DNA from: Pictodentalium vernedei
Lineage: Eukaryota; Mollusca; Scaphopoda; Dentaliida; Dentaliidae
Reading direction: 5' to 3'
NCBI GenBank assembly: GCA_031216915.1
Contig: CM062294.1
Coordinates: 160,659,455 to 160,723,454, forward strand
DNA length: 64,000 nucleotides
Made by a program: the position numbers and the translations under genes. Below the pieces are notes generated by a model. That model made no database searches. It worked only from the letters and a program-made list of their open reading frames with translations, and was not told where the DNA came from. Below are positions 23,076 through 34,047 of this stretch, in pieces (positions within the stretch are counted from its first letter, which is position 1; each line of letters opens with the position of its first letter).

Positions 23076-23175
23076 TGGGACGATCCACATCTCATCTCCT
23101 ACTTGCAAGAATTACGTATTTCTAAGGGTCATCTGGGAGACGTTTGCTAATTCAGCTGAAAAATCATCATTTGAC

Positions 23176-23406
23176 TACGACGTTTTATATTCGAGACATT
23201 CTGAGTCTACAGGAAGGGATAGGTGGTTCCTGTTATTTATGTCGTACATTAAAACGTTAAAATCATATAAGACACTTTGGGGAAGTGTTATATTCTCGCT
23301 TGCTGTTACAAAATCCGACCACATATTAACCGCATCAGGGTATGGCAGGAATGCAAATACTCCAGAAATTACACAAATACCAAACATGCCGTACTTCCTC
23401 ACATGA
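23176..23406 (+). CDS. unknown ORF, copy A (mobile-element associated)
   Basis: Open from 23050 to the TGA at 23404-23406; the part conserved with copy B begins about 23090 (SSPTCKNYVFLR) and is clearest from 23176 (DVLYSRHSESTGRDRWFLLF) to the end (IPNMPYFLT). Shared blocks are RH.ESTGR..W, FSLA..K.DH.L and NTP.I...P.M.YF. It follows repeat F in the same order and orientation as copy B, so both are one kind of element. No signal peptide or known domain motif is visible. It could be a fragment of a larger product. The minus-strand reading frame over the same bases is its shadow. Confidence 0.5.
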   Translation, partial: YDVLYSRHSESTGRDRWFLLFMSYIKTLKSYKTLWGSVIFSLAVTKSDHILTASGYGRNANTPEITQIPNMPYFLT

Positions 23407-23471
23407 AATAATGTCCATAGTGAATGGAAGTTGATTACTTCGCTGAATCGGCGGAACTCTGAACGCGTCAT

Positions 23472-24333
23472 AGGTAGATCGTTATCATGTGACGCTATGA
23501 CGTCAGAAAATCGGGAAGTTTTAATGTTTCAATTGATAATTTATAGTTTACTCCCCATGAACCTACAACGATACTCTCATCAATATGCCAGTTAATTCAT
23601 GTGGTAACATTCAACAGGTGTGTACCAAAACATGGCTCAGGTACCTACGGAAAACGTATGAAAAATGATAGCGCCAAAGCAATGGTTAACTGAAACAAAA
23701 GAATGCGTAGGACTCGTATGGCCACCGTGGCATCGTGTCAGAATAACAGTATTTTCTATAAAGGTTACTAGACGCGTAATTACTATCAGTAATATGAGGT
23801 CAAAGGCTGTGGAGCTTGCTATTTGTTGCCACGTCCCATTCCGCGTATAATACAGATTGATGTGCCAGTTGATGCGTGGTTAACAATCAATGAAACGAAA
23901 TGTAAATTCGATGAGAAGCTTGATTAAGGCCTGTTCTACTACACTCTCTGCCCCGGTGTTACTGGATATACCAAAGTGTCCAGGTAGCCAGCAAAACACG
24001 ATATGATAATGTCAGAAAGGAGATTATTCAAATCCTCACGGAGTTTCAAGACGAGAGGGTTAGTAAAGCTAGCAACGAGTACAGAGAGTCGGAAAAAATA
24101 ATGGACTTTCATTCCTGTGCATTCTCAATGTGTTCAAGCGCTAGTTGCAAAACTTTGAATTCAACTTTTAAGGTTAACTATGAAAATTGAACTTGAACGT
24201 TCATTTGGTATTCTAATTGAGGTGATCTGATCACCTATAACGATTGCTGATGATGCTTTGTCACCATCTTTAGATCCATATCTATTGATCTGTATATGCC
24301 CACTATACTTGAACTTTATTTCCACATGTTTGT
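23472..24333. other. no gene recognised
   Basis: No repeat shared within the window and no exon supported. Confidence 0.35.
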
Positions 24334-24347
24334 TTAAACTACAAAGA

Positions 24348-24704
24348 GGGGGCGCGGTGGCTCAGTAGATAGAGGTACAGGCTACAAGCCGAGAGGCCAT
24401 CGGTTCGAATCCTACCTGTGGAAACAGCGTTATGTCCTTGGGCAAGAAACTACAACACCATTGCCCATATGAGGGTACGGTGGCGTTGTGAGGTAGGGCC
24501 TACTGCATGTCCATGGTGCACTCGTCTTCAGCCAATGCTAACCATGCGTATGTGGAGTTAGTATGTTGGGGGGGGCCTGACAGTTGCTCGCCGTTGCTCG
24601 GTGGTCTTCGCTGGGTACTCATGCTTCCTCCACCCGTAAAACTCTCCGACACGAGATGACCATGGCTGTCGAAAGTGTCGTTAAAACCCCAATAAATAAA
24701 TAGA
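24348..24704 (+). mobile_element. tRNA-headed SINE with the same body as the 5S SINEs
   Basis: Head GGGGGCGCGGTGGCTCAGTAG + ATAGAGGTACAGGCTACAAGCC with box A (TGGCTCAGTAGATAG) and box B (GGTTCGAATCC). Body shared with the 5S SINEs: TCCTTGGGCAAG, GGTACGGTGGCG, GCCTACTGCATGTCCATGGT, GCTCGCCGTTGCTCGGTGGT, CCTCCACCCGTAAAACT, GTCGTTAAAACCCC, tail (AATA)n. A 14-bp target duplication with two differences flanks it: TTAAACTACAAAGA (24334-24347) and TTAAACTGGAAAGA (24705-24718). Confidence 0.92.
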
Positions 24705-24829
24705 TTAAACTGGAAAGAATTTGTCATAGAATGTTTTTGAGGAAGCAAGGTCTAAAATAACAGTAGCTTTTCTAAGAAGGATTATGTGGTTCACGGTTCT
24801 CTTTTACTGAATCAGATTCCATATGTGGT

Positions 24830-26220
24830 TTAATTCTAATTTCCAGTGGAGGAATATGTTCCGGTGTGTGGTAAACATTCTACAGTTCGAGGGTCTGAGA
24901 CAAAATTATAAGCTGGATTTGATAGGTCTGACAATAGTTTAGAATGATATTGGAGTGACAATTTAATTACGATCACCTCAAGAGAAGGCTCATTTGCCGC
25001 AACAAGCATTGAACCGGTTAGTGACGTTCTAAAGGCACCCAGACTAATTCTAATTCCATTATTATGAATTGCATCACGTGGTTTGAGATACGACGTCCTT
25101 GCAGACCGGTAAACCACACAACCGTAATCTATTGTTGATCTAACAAGTGATCTATACAGATGGAGTAATATTTTATGGTCACCATCCCAATCAGTGCTGT
25201 CAACTACCTTTCGTCAGAAGTTTCAGTTCCTTTTTACACCTAACTCTTATTTGTTTTATAAAAGAAGTGAAATTAAGTTTATTGTCAAACAATAAATCCA
25301 AGAATTTCACTTCTTTGACAACTTTTTTGGTACTGCCATCTATTCTCAGCTCAGGATCAAAGTGGTGCTTCTAGATCAAATAGAAATGAATCCATTCAGT
25401 TTTGATCTTTCGAAAATTTAAAACCGTTCTCTATAGCCCATTCCTGCATTCTGTTCAAACACAGCTGAAGTTTGCACTTGATAGCTTTCATATTTGTACT
25501 GCGGTATCAGATTAAAAAATCAACATACAATGAAGAGTCTAGCATATTCAAAACTGCTTCAATGATGCTATTGATTTGCACTAAGAAAAGAGTAACAGAT
25601 AATATACTGACCTGAGGACCCCCCAATTCATGTACAGATAACGGATTAAAAAAGATGGCGTCCACATGTTCTTTTCTGGCAAAGACATTTCTTATAAGCG
25701 GCCCAAGTCTAACCAAATGCTCCACAGTACTTTTCTGGCTTTTGAAACCACACTGAACATTCGCAAGTGGATGGTTCGATTCCAGAAACCAGACAATTTA
25801 CTCATTGATCATCCTTTCCATGGTTTTACACAGTAACTTGGAAGTGCAATAGGTCTGTAATTACATGGATTGCAATAGTCTTATCGGACTTTGGAATCGG
25901 AATTATTGTTGATTGACGCCAAGAAGGTGGAAACTAGCCAGTCACCCATATTTCCTTGGAAATTGATAATAACAGTTCAAGTGAGGAAGGTGGTAGATGT
26001 TTTAAAATGTGCTTGTGAATTTCAATAAGGCCAGAGGTAATATATTTTACTCTATGTACAGTTACTTAACTTTGCCACAAAGAAAAGTTCATTGTAGTCC
26101 TCTAAATTATTGGAGGCAAATTTGATCTTTTGTTTTTCCTGTTGTGTTTTAATTTTGGCGAATTCTGGAATGCAATTTCAGACGAAGAATGTTTTGAAAG
26201 CTTTTCGGCTATGTTTGATA
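24830..26220 (-). pseudogene. jockey-like LINE relic with internal deletions
   Basis: Minus strand. 26160-25730: a decayed connector and RT motif 1/2 remnants (CNPCNYRPIALPS, VQCGFKSQKSTV-type words in mixed frames). 25725-25507: HLVRLGPLIRNVFARKEHVD + AIFF, then a deletion, then PQVSILSVTLFLVQINSI and SSLYVDFLI. The usual VDDF catalytic pair is reduced to VDF. 25117-24836: the post-RT block VYRSARTSYLKPRDAIHNNG and ISLGAFRTSLTGSMLVAANE + PSLEV, characteristic of jockey-type elements in aquatic animals. Many stops; dead. Confidence 0.88.
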
Positions 26221-26329
26221 TTTTTTGTTTTGAAGTAATTAGTGTGTTTTATTATATGCTAGCATGCGAATTATCACAAATTATCTAACATGTATTTCTC
26301 TATATCTATCGAGTCGATGGATATCGAAA

Positions 26330-26830
26330 AATATCCCCCAGTAGCTTCCCAAATGACGTCACGCAACGTCGCATTATGTCGCCTTGGAGGAACAATCAGC
26401 TGTTCTTTGTTATTGTTTTGAAACATCCGCATTTAGGGTCGAATTGGGCTGAATATTGTGCAATAAAATGTCTCGTAGCATATAATAAAAAAGAAAATAT
26501 ACTCTATTTTAGCCAGTATCGGGAATTATCTCATGAGTGTGGTCCTGAACGTTTTATTTTTCGACAGCGTTTGCATCATGAAAAGGATGATTAAAAATAA
26601 TACTTTTTAGGTCCACACGATGAATATTTTTTCAGTAGCTTCCTAAATGACGTTACGCTTCCGCGCATAACGTTGCCTTGAACGTCGCCATGAAGGAACG
26701 ACAAGCAGATCTTTATCATTCTCTTGAAACTATTTACAGTCGAATTGGACTGAATATTGCGCAGTAAAATGTCACGTAACATATAACAAAAAAAAAAAAA
26801 ATCTATGCTATTTTAGTAAATTCGTGTGGA
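26330..26830 (+). repeat. two-copy tandem duplication, offset about 300 bp
   Basis: 26335-26480 and 26632-26785 share CAGTAGCTTCC.AAATGACGT.ACGC, GCCTTG, GAGGAACAA.CAGCTG/GAAGGAACGACAAGCAG, GTCGAATTGG.CTGAATATTG.GCA.TAAAATGTC and CGTA.CATATAA. About 75-80% alike by eye. Confidence 0.7.
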
Positions 26831-28277
26831 CCTAAAATACTGTTTTTCACTCGCGCAAACAAATCAAACTTTTAGGTCCAAACTCATTCACTAAAACAGC
26901 GTAGATATCCTCTATGCTATCTTCGAGGAGTTGTACATTCCTTTTCGTTTCTTTACCTTCATTTTTTGTTAATCATTTTCTATTTTTTCTGATTGGTGTG
27001 CTGGCTATGTTTAGAAACACAAGTTCCCAAATAACTTGATAAGTTGCCTTGTTTTTGCCCGATTTATAAGTACTTTGTCCAAATTATTTGTAGTAGGTAA
27101 CTTATTTTATTACATGCCTGTTCCACAAAATCCCCATCTTCTCACACTAGACTATGTGGAAAATGAAAATCTGTCCCACCAATGTGTGCGGAACGGAAAT
27201 CTTTGACGGACTATTTCTATAAAGAAGCGAAAGTTTAACTGGAATTTTCTACAAATCGTTCACCGCAATTACCATTTGAATCGCTAGCGATAGCAAAGAA
27301 TCGTCCACGGAGTTCCAATGTGTGTTCTATGTGCCCACCAGGCACATAGAACACATTAGAACTTAAGGGACGAAATAATAACACTGGTTCCCCTCGCAAA
27401 TTTGATTGGCGATAAAATGTTTTCTCCTTTGATAGTCGTCAAATGAATTGCTGAGTATCCTTTTCAATAATTATTTTATAGACGTGAAGGCGTGTAATAA
27501 ACACAGAACGACACGCGACCTCTCGTTTTATCCTTTCGCGCTGGCACTCGTGCCATATCAATTAACCCATTCACAACCGTCCGCGTGTCGTTCTGTGCAT
27601 AGATTCCCGTTCAGTTTGCTAACGATTCATTATAGCCTGTTTGCAATCTCACCAAACCACGGTTTGGTGAAACGTGTGGGATTTGCCGAGTTTTTTGGAA
27701 TGGCTGTGTTTGCAATGTCAAACATTTTTTTTGTAAACTGATCAACTTGATCAGCACTTTCCGCACATTTTTCCTGTGTGAGACGGTCACAGCAAATGGA
27801 TGAGAAAGTGACCCACTTTGCCTTTTTTAAGCTTCTGTTGGGGCAATCTCTCATCCTCCGTTGGAACCACATTTTCCTGCGCAATTGGAGAGTTGTGAAA
27901 ATGATTTTCATCTGCCCAAGCATGATACTAAATAAAATGCTTAAAAGCTGAATTATCTTTAATTTCAGGTTCCTTTGAAAGTATACTATTCAAAACAGTA
28001 GGAGATGTCCAAACGGATGTTGATATTTTCGATATTGGTATTGGATACGCGTGATTGGATACATCAATATGTTACCAAGTTTAAGGTGGATCATGAATGT
28101 CACTGGCCCACGAAAACTTCGTGCAAGTTTTTCGCACGAGCTCCGCGTTAATGTATGTGGGGTACGTTTTGAACTTTTCATTTGCACTGCACGGGCTTTT
28201 TCGGAGGTCTCATCGTTTTTTTTCTAGGTATACACTCATTCATCAATAGTTTCTGGTCGATACGTAACTTTTGAGGT
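26831..28277. other. no gene recognised; short perfect hairpin at 27320-27364
   Basis: AATGTGTGTTCTATGTGCC, loop CACCA, GGCACATAGAACACATT: a stem of about 19 pairs with one bulged base. No exon supported elsewhere. Confidence 0.6.
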
Positions 28278-29217
28278 ATGCGAAGACCGACACGTGACGA
28301 ACGTTTACGTGCCGTTGGCATGTTGGAAGCTGGCAACAGACAGCCTGCAGTGGCACAAATTCTTAACGTTACTCAATCGATGATTAGCAGGTTGTGGTCA
28401 CGCTACAGTCAGTAAGGCAATGTTGATGACAGACGTCGGTCAGTTAGTCCAAGGGCGACGAACAGGATCGTTTCATCCGAACCACAGCATTACGTAATCG
28501 CCATCAAAGTGCCACAGAGATTGGACAGCAGCTGCACCGGGCGACAGATGTGCGAGTCAGTGATCAGACTATCCAGAATCGCCTACACGGCTGGAATTTG
28601 TACACTCGACGACCTTGAATAATTCCACCTTTGACTGAACGTCACTTCGCAGCAAGACGTAATTGGTGTGGGGCACGACAGCGCTGGGACAGTCCCCAGG
28701 AGCAACATCATGTTTTCCGATGAAACGAGGTTAACTCTCGACTTCCACGACATGAGAAACAGAGTGTGGCGGTGGAGGCGGCGGCGGCGAAACGAACGGT
28801 ACCATTACGTAACCCTTTGGCAGCACGATCGTTTTGATGGTGGATCGGTTATGGTGTTGGGGAGGCATAACCATGACAAGCAGAACAGCATTACCTGTCA
28901 CCCAAGGGCGTGTCACGGGACAATACTACCGTGACAGCATATTAGCAGCTCACGTGGCACCATTTGTGCGACGTCACCTCCGTCGATTCATTTTCCAAGA
29001 TGACAATGTCGCTACAGAGTTCCTCCAGGAGCAGAACATCACTACGAGGCCTTGGCCAGCAGTAAGTCCAGACCTTTCACCAACCGAGCACGTATGGGAT
29101 ATGCTTGACAGGCGCCTACGAGAACGTCAACAGCTCTCTACCAATGTCCACGAACTCACCGTTGCACTGTTGGAAGAATGTGGAATAGCATCAGTCAAGC
29201 TGATATTAGACGTTTGA
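28278..29217 (+). pseudogene. Tc1/mariner-family transposase relic, nearly full length
   Basis: Start ATG at 28278 (MRRPTRDERLRAVGMLEAGN). A helix-turn-helix region ends MISRLWSRYSQ at a stop. Linker decayed. The catalytic core starts at 28707 with IMFSDETRLTL (first Asp) and VWRWRRRRRNERY; a one-base frame change lies near 28857. It continues ALPVTQGRVTGQYYRDSILA, FIFQDDNVATEFLQEQ (second Asp; the usual NARPH is NVATE) and SPDLSPTEHVWDML (DD34E-type third residue in TEH), ending at 29217. At least three frame breaks. No terminal repeats were recognised. The GGCGGCGGCGG stretch at 28775-28792 is a local expansion. Confidence 0.9.
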
Positions 29218-29639
29218 TGTGGAGTATGCCACGTCGGATCCGCGCTTGTCTCGCGAACCGAGGAGGATTTACAAGGTATTGAGGTTTTGGACTGAATGTG
29301 GTAAATTCACTGGCTGACCGGCCATGTCTTCTACAGCTCAGCGCGTGAAATGTGTGCTTGTCAGACACCCAACTAACGCTGAAATCATTCACCAGATGTC
29401 ACAGCGCACTGCCTCAACTGTCTGTTTGACGAAAATATAAATATATGTCTTCAAATATCTCACTTTTATCAAATATCCCAAACTTTTTTTGAATGGTATA
29501 TATAAAGCATCAAATGACAGTTGACATGCTGGCGTGAAGCAATGTTTGGAGTAACTGCTGGTCAAGTTAAACTGTTGGTTCGGTCCATGCACATTAATTT
29601 TAAGTACCACCAGATGTTACGCCTCAATTTAGCTTACCA
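29218..29639. other. no gene recognised
   Basis: Sequence after the transposase; neither a terminal repeat nor an exon is visible. Confidence 0.4.
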
Positions 29640-29930
29640 GACTGGAAGTTATGGCGAACTATTGTGATCACTCCCATCTGTCGTCCGTCCGTCCGTCGTC
29701 CGTTAACATGGTGTTCCTGACTTGTCTTCCAAAACCTCTGGACCGATTTCAGTTAAATGTGAAGTGATGTTCTGATATTGCATTTATTTTGCTTTTGTTC
29801 AAATCATCTTGCCCAGCCCAATAGGGAGGGGTTGCGGCAAAATGCTTCCAAGTTTTAAAAAATGTCTTCTCTTGATCCAATGGGCACAATCACTTGACAT
29901 TTGGTAATGAGTTTCCTGTTATGGTGTGGA
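29640..29930 (+). repeat. dispersed molluscan-type repeat with GTCCGTCC core
   Basis: TTATGGCGAACTATTGTGAT, (GTCC)n-like core at 29683-29703, then CCAAAACCTCTGGACCGATT and a TTCAAATCATCTTGCC stretch. The layout resembles common non-coding dispersed repeats in bivalve genomes (from general knowledge). Its ends are not defined. Confidence 0.5.
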
Positions 29931-30369
29931 ATCAAGTTTGTCCAAACGAAGTTTGTAGAGCCATATTTGCCTTAGTAATTGGAGGTGCACGATTTTTAGC
30001 CCAACTCGAAATTTCTATTTTTTGAACCAATGAGTTGATTTGAAATCCTTGACAGAAAGCAGGACTTCTATTTACGAATCTTATGATCCGACTTGTGGTG
30101 ACACACCTTCTGGCTATTCTCGTTATAAGCCATCGTTTCCCGCATACCCTTCGACCGGACGTTCTCCTCGTCTTTAGTATCAACACTTTCCGCTGAGTCC
30201 TTCCGAGATAGACAGAACAGAGATTGATAGGGATGGTGAAAAATCGATGGTTACTACGAGCATGATCGGTGTCACTGTATAAGATGTCTGCAATATGAAA
30301 CCCGAAGATTACTTGGATTTATTTCAGACGAATCCGTCGAGCGAGGTCTCTATCTTTGTCCAATCCCGC
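29931..30369. other. no gene recognised, downstream of the polymerase relic
   Basis: Minus-strand open stretch 30186-29932 matches no family I know in any frame. It could be another decayed Polinton gene. Confidence 0.3.
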
Positions 30370-32106
30370 AGATTTAGAGGAACCGTTGATTTCGTGCAAT
30401 AGTGTCCGTGGCCTATGGTGTTAATTCTATCTGATTGTGCGATTCTCTTGTCATCATCGGCCGATAAGGAAATTTTATTGATTATTTCCGTGTAGAGATC
30501 GTACATATACTTGTCGCTTTTAATCGTGTTCATCGATTTGTCCTATCCTCGATTTTCGAACAGACACTCTTTAGATTCTTCGAAAGTGACGACGCTATCC
30601 ACAACGTTTCTTTTGACGCCTATGTATTTCTTGATCACCGCCTCATCTTAGAAGTAAGCATACAGTATCGACTTCAAGCCCAGGAACTTCGTGATCTATC
30701 TTCAGCCAACCTTGTTTTTGAATTCCCCACCCCCCCCATTTCGTATTCACACCGGACGGATTGTTTGATTTGTAATCGCTGGAATAGTTGCTCGTACCGA
30801 ATCAGGCTTCGACGTCCAGAGATATGTCCCGGTAAAAATATTCGGTCTCTATCTCATAAGCTAGACTATTCGTGTCGGTGAAAAACAGATTAGCTTTCAA
30901 ATCGTATTTCCTCTTATGTATTTGCAATGAAATCGATACGCCAGCTGCTTACTTATGTCGAAGATGTATGTTCCCAAATAAGATGGTTTATCGGATGTCA
31001 GACGCGTCTTTTTACGTGCTCTGCCACAAGATTGTCGATGAAGATGGCTCGATGTTTGTTGTTCAGTTTCAAAATGTAGTTTTTAGTCTGGTCCTCTGAC
31101 GAGACAAGTTCATGAGATTTAAAAATCTTTCTCGAATTCGGTCTTAGCATGCATTCTCAAATTTCTGTTGAGATCTATGTACTTCTTAATCCAAGGCTCC
31201 TCTTTGATTCGGATGATGTGATGTATGTTGATGCCATTTAGAGTTTCAAATTTTCGCAGTAGACTACGTATTTACATTTGCAGCTCACATTTGGAACGAG
31301 TTTGTCAACTTGTTTAACTTACACTTGTTCGATTGTCAACGGAGAATTGCTATGTCGATTGTGTAACGTTTCGGGATATTCTAGATCCACCTCCAGAAGA
31401 AAGGGATCGTCTCTTCATTTTTCATCTACTTACGTGTCTCAACCCATCTGAACTTTCCCGTCGGTAACGGTTGTTCGTGGCCCAACAATATAAATTATTA
31501 GCATTTAGATATGTTAAGTATTTACTCGGTTCTCGCACGTCGAATAATTCTTCTATGTAGCAATTCTGCCTCTCACACCCTCTTCGAACGTGACCAACAT
31601 GTCCACGCCCAATAATAATTCCGTGGCAATACCAAGCCGGATCTAGACCGTAATGTCTATGACAGACACATCGAACAGTTTTTAACACGTCTGTCAAGGG
31701 AAGGACACCGGCTTTCAGGTACAGCTCGTTTTAATCTCTCACGGATGGCATATCGAATATTGTCCGCACCTTTTGAGCATGTCGATATCGGAAATGTCGG
31801 CATCGTGTGATTATGAATAAAAAGATCTTTGAAAGGTAGCGTGGACTCGTAAAATCTGTGCAAGCCGTCCATGTGATCAAAGGGATAGACTACTTTCTTG
31901 AATACACTCTCCAGTTGGTGCTCGACTTGAAAGTATTCAATGGTGAGCTTGATTTTCTCCTTCCCTGAATTGCTGACTAATTTCTCAAGACTGGTCGACA
32001 TGAATTTAAAACTATATGTGAAACGTATTTCTCTCTTGATTGTCGACGTCTGGCCGTCTGTTTTTTTTTTTTTTTTTTTTTTTTTTGACTCTTTACGACT
32101 ATCCAT
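30370..32106 (-). pseudogene. protein-primed family-B DNA polymerase of Polinton/Maverick or adintovirus type, decayed
   Basis: Minus-strand fragments follow the usual domain order of this polymerase. 32040-31850: SFKFMSTSLEKLVSN and VYPFDHMDGL, a part that precedes the palm. 31530-31475: KYLTYLNANNLYCWA (palm, normally YLDANNLYGWAM; Asp is Asn). 31400-31320: LLEVDLEYPETLHNRHSNSP. 31210-31120: KKYIDLNRNLRMHAK...FEKDF. 30895-30840: TDTNSLAYEIETE, where the catalytic TDTD is TDTN. 30533-30440: IINKISLSADDDKR at the C-terminus. Frames change several times, stops are frequent, and a poly-T tract (32059-32086) lies inside the 5' part. The exonuclease end is missing. This enzyme replicates Polinton/adintovirus genomes from a protein primer. 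No integrase, capsid or ATPase gene was identified nearby, so this is an old endogenous fragment. Confidence 0.88.
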
Positions 32107-32109
32107 TTC

Positions 32110-32282
32110 GCGAAAAGAAATGTATTACTTTCCAAAGTGTGATTTCTGGGATCTCCGAGTTTGGTTATAAACGATAGCTTCACAAGTGAGTTATGCAATC
32201 AGCAATTGTGTCTTGTATCCGTGCGCGCAAACGAAGACCCTTTGCCGTGGGTGTAATGGGGACTTCATTGTTTTGGATTTTT
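32110..32282 (+). repeat. duplicated segment, inverted counterpart at 53120-53290
   Basis: ATTACTTTCCAAAGTGTGAT, CTTCACAAGTGAGTTATGCA, GTATCCGTGCGCGCAAACGA and GGTGTAATGGGGACTTCATT all recur on the opposite strand at 53120-53290, about 85% alike by eye. Both copies run directly into a family C MITE at the same TTAA. Confidence 0.8.
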
Positions 32283-32445
32283 TTAACCATTTACCTAACA
32301 CGAATAGCCAACGACACTTGCAAAAACATCATTGAATAACTAGTTTTTTCATTTTTTGTTTCAAAAACATAGGTTATGACACCTCATTGGAACGAGCTCG
32401 ACAAGCTCGTTCCAATGAGGGGTCATAACCTATGTTTTAGGGACA
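32283..32445. mobile_element. palindromic TTAA MITE, family C copy 3, right end lost
   Basis: TTAACCATTTACCTAACACG at the left. Palindrome core GGAACGAGCTCGACAAGCTCGTTCC with arms out to CAAAAACATA/TATGTTTTAG. The right terminal part is replaced after ACAAAACAATGG. Confidence 0.8.
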
Positions 32446-32462
32446 AAACAATGGCGTTTATT

Positions 32463-32627
32463 TAAGAATAGGTTACGTGACTGGTGACTGGTTACGTGAA
32501 ATAATTCATTCGAGGCGAAGGACTATATTGTAAAACATTCGTGCGCATTTGCGCACTCGTGTTTGTACAACGTCCCCCACCTCTCATGAATTATTTCACG
32601 CAAGCAGTCCAGTCAAGCGATTACTCT
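32463..32627. mobile_element. MITE family D, copy 3 (left end rearranged)
   Basis: GACTGGTTACGTGAAATAAT near the left, GACTATATTGTAAAACATTC + GTGCGCATTTGCGCAC + GTACAACGTCCCCCACC inside, and AGTCCAGTCAAGCGATTACTCT at the right. The left end carries a local repeat (TTACGTGACTGGTGACTGG) instead of the full terminus. Confidence 0.75.
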
Positions 32628-32985
32628 CTTTGTTCCTCGTTCTTTGTGGTGCAATTTGAATAATCCTCACAAACACTACCCAGGTTCCTCACGAAAAGAT
32701 GACTGCCGTAACCCGACATGTTGTGAAATATTACTGGAAAGGATTTAGCATATCGGTATTTTAGATTGCAATTGCTCTGCGCGGCTCTTCAAAATTTACC
32801 CGTGTAGTGATCGTGATCGTGATATCTCATTTTTTTGTATTCTTACACCGAATTTTCGGTGAACTGATGTCTTCAAATGTGACATTAGGCAGCTCTCTCA
32901 TAGTCTTTCGCTTTCTCATCTGTAATGATCATCTTCTCGGGAGTTTTGAATTACTCGTTTATCGTTTTAATACGAGATTCCATAG
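32628..32985. other. no gene recognised
   Basis: Spacer between two family D copies that face each other. Confidence 0.4.
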
Positions 32986-33131
32986 AGAGTAATCGCTTGA
33001 CTGGACTGGTTACGTGAAATAATTCATGAGAGGTGAGGGACGTTGTACAAACACGGGTGTTTTACAATACAGTCCCTCGCCTCGAGGGACGTTACCTAAC
33101 GTAATGGCCAAAACAGACCAGCGCTATTCTA
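32986..33131. mobile_element. chimera: MITE family D (left part) joined to a family C fragment
   Basis: AGAGTAATCGCTTGACTGGA through CATGAGAGGTGAGGGACG and TACAGTCCCTCGCCTCGAGG is family D with a shortened centre. From 33090, GTTACCTAACGTAATGGCCA + AAACAGACCAGCGCTATTC is a family C terminal segment, reversed in order relative to 9212-9427. Confidence 0.75.
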
Positions 33132-34047
33132 AAAAAACTGGGATTTTTTTTTCTATGTCACTATCGTCACACGTTTCGTGTTCGGCCATCGCTCCTTTTT
33201 ACGATCTTTGTTATTTGATCTTTATTTTCTCTTTTTTTTATTTTCGCTGTCTATGATTGAATCGGAATGTTTGTTTTCGTTTCTTATTTACACCCGTTTT
33301 AATTGTTGCTTTTCTCTTCTCGTTGCCTTCTCCTCTTCCAAAGATCGATTCTCATTTTTACTTTGCGATCATACACATCTGAAAACCATCCGACGCGCAT
33401 TAGATCTCAATTCTGGCAGTGTTTTCTCACTGGTCTCGGCGCGTGTGATACCGAACATTTGACGTTTGGTTCGATAACCCGACGATCATGCGATGCCGAG
33501 ATTCTAATGTAACTTAAATTGCACTGGATTGCACGCTTCTAATGAAAATTACATTTTTTTTATAAACTTTCAAAAACGGTTTGTAAACTTTTAATTTTTG
33601 TTAATAAAATTTTCATTTTTTTAAACAAAATTCAATATAATCTGCAAACTTTCAATTTTTTTTTTCTTTCATTTCTTATTTATATAAGAAATAAAAAAGA
33701 ATTGGATTTTATATACTTAATAAGAAATAACAAAAATGGTTAATCCTAAAAAACTGAAAATTTCACTTATTTATTACAAATATATTTAATTAAAAACAAT
33801 TTAAAATAAAAAAAATGTTTTGTATGAGTATAAGTATATAATAGGAAATAAAACAAAAAAATTAATTTGAAAACATTTTAAAATTAATCACAGAAAAGAA
33901 AAGAAACTGTAGAGGTAAGAAAAATCGAATTAAAGAAGTAATTCCATAGAAAACATATGGTAGTAAATCTTTTCTTTTAAAATCTCACCCAATTGATTTA
34001 GAAGACATCGAGGTGACAAAGTTTGAATATAAATACGAATATTATCA
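33132..34047. other. no gene recognised; very AT-rich from 33530
   Basis: 33530-34020 is extremely A/T-rich with long homopolymers. An AT-rich patch next to two small ORFs suggests foreign base composition, but its origin is unknown. Confidence 0.4.

Noticed and set aside
24360..24425. Genuine tRNA gene
   Set aside because: Boxes A and B are present but the arms do not form a proper cloverleaf and the sequence continues into a SINE body with target duplications.
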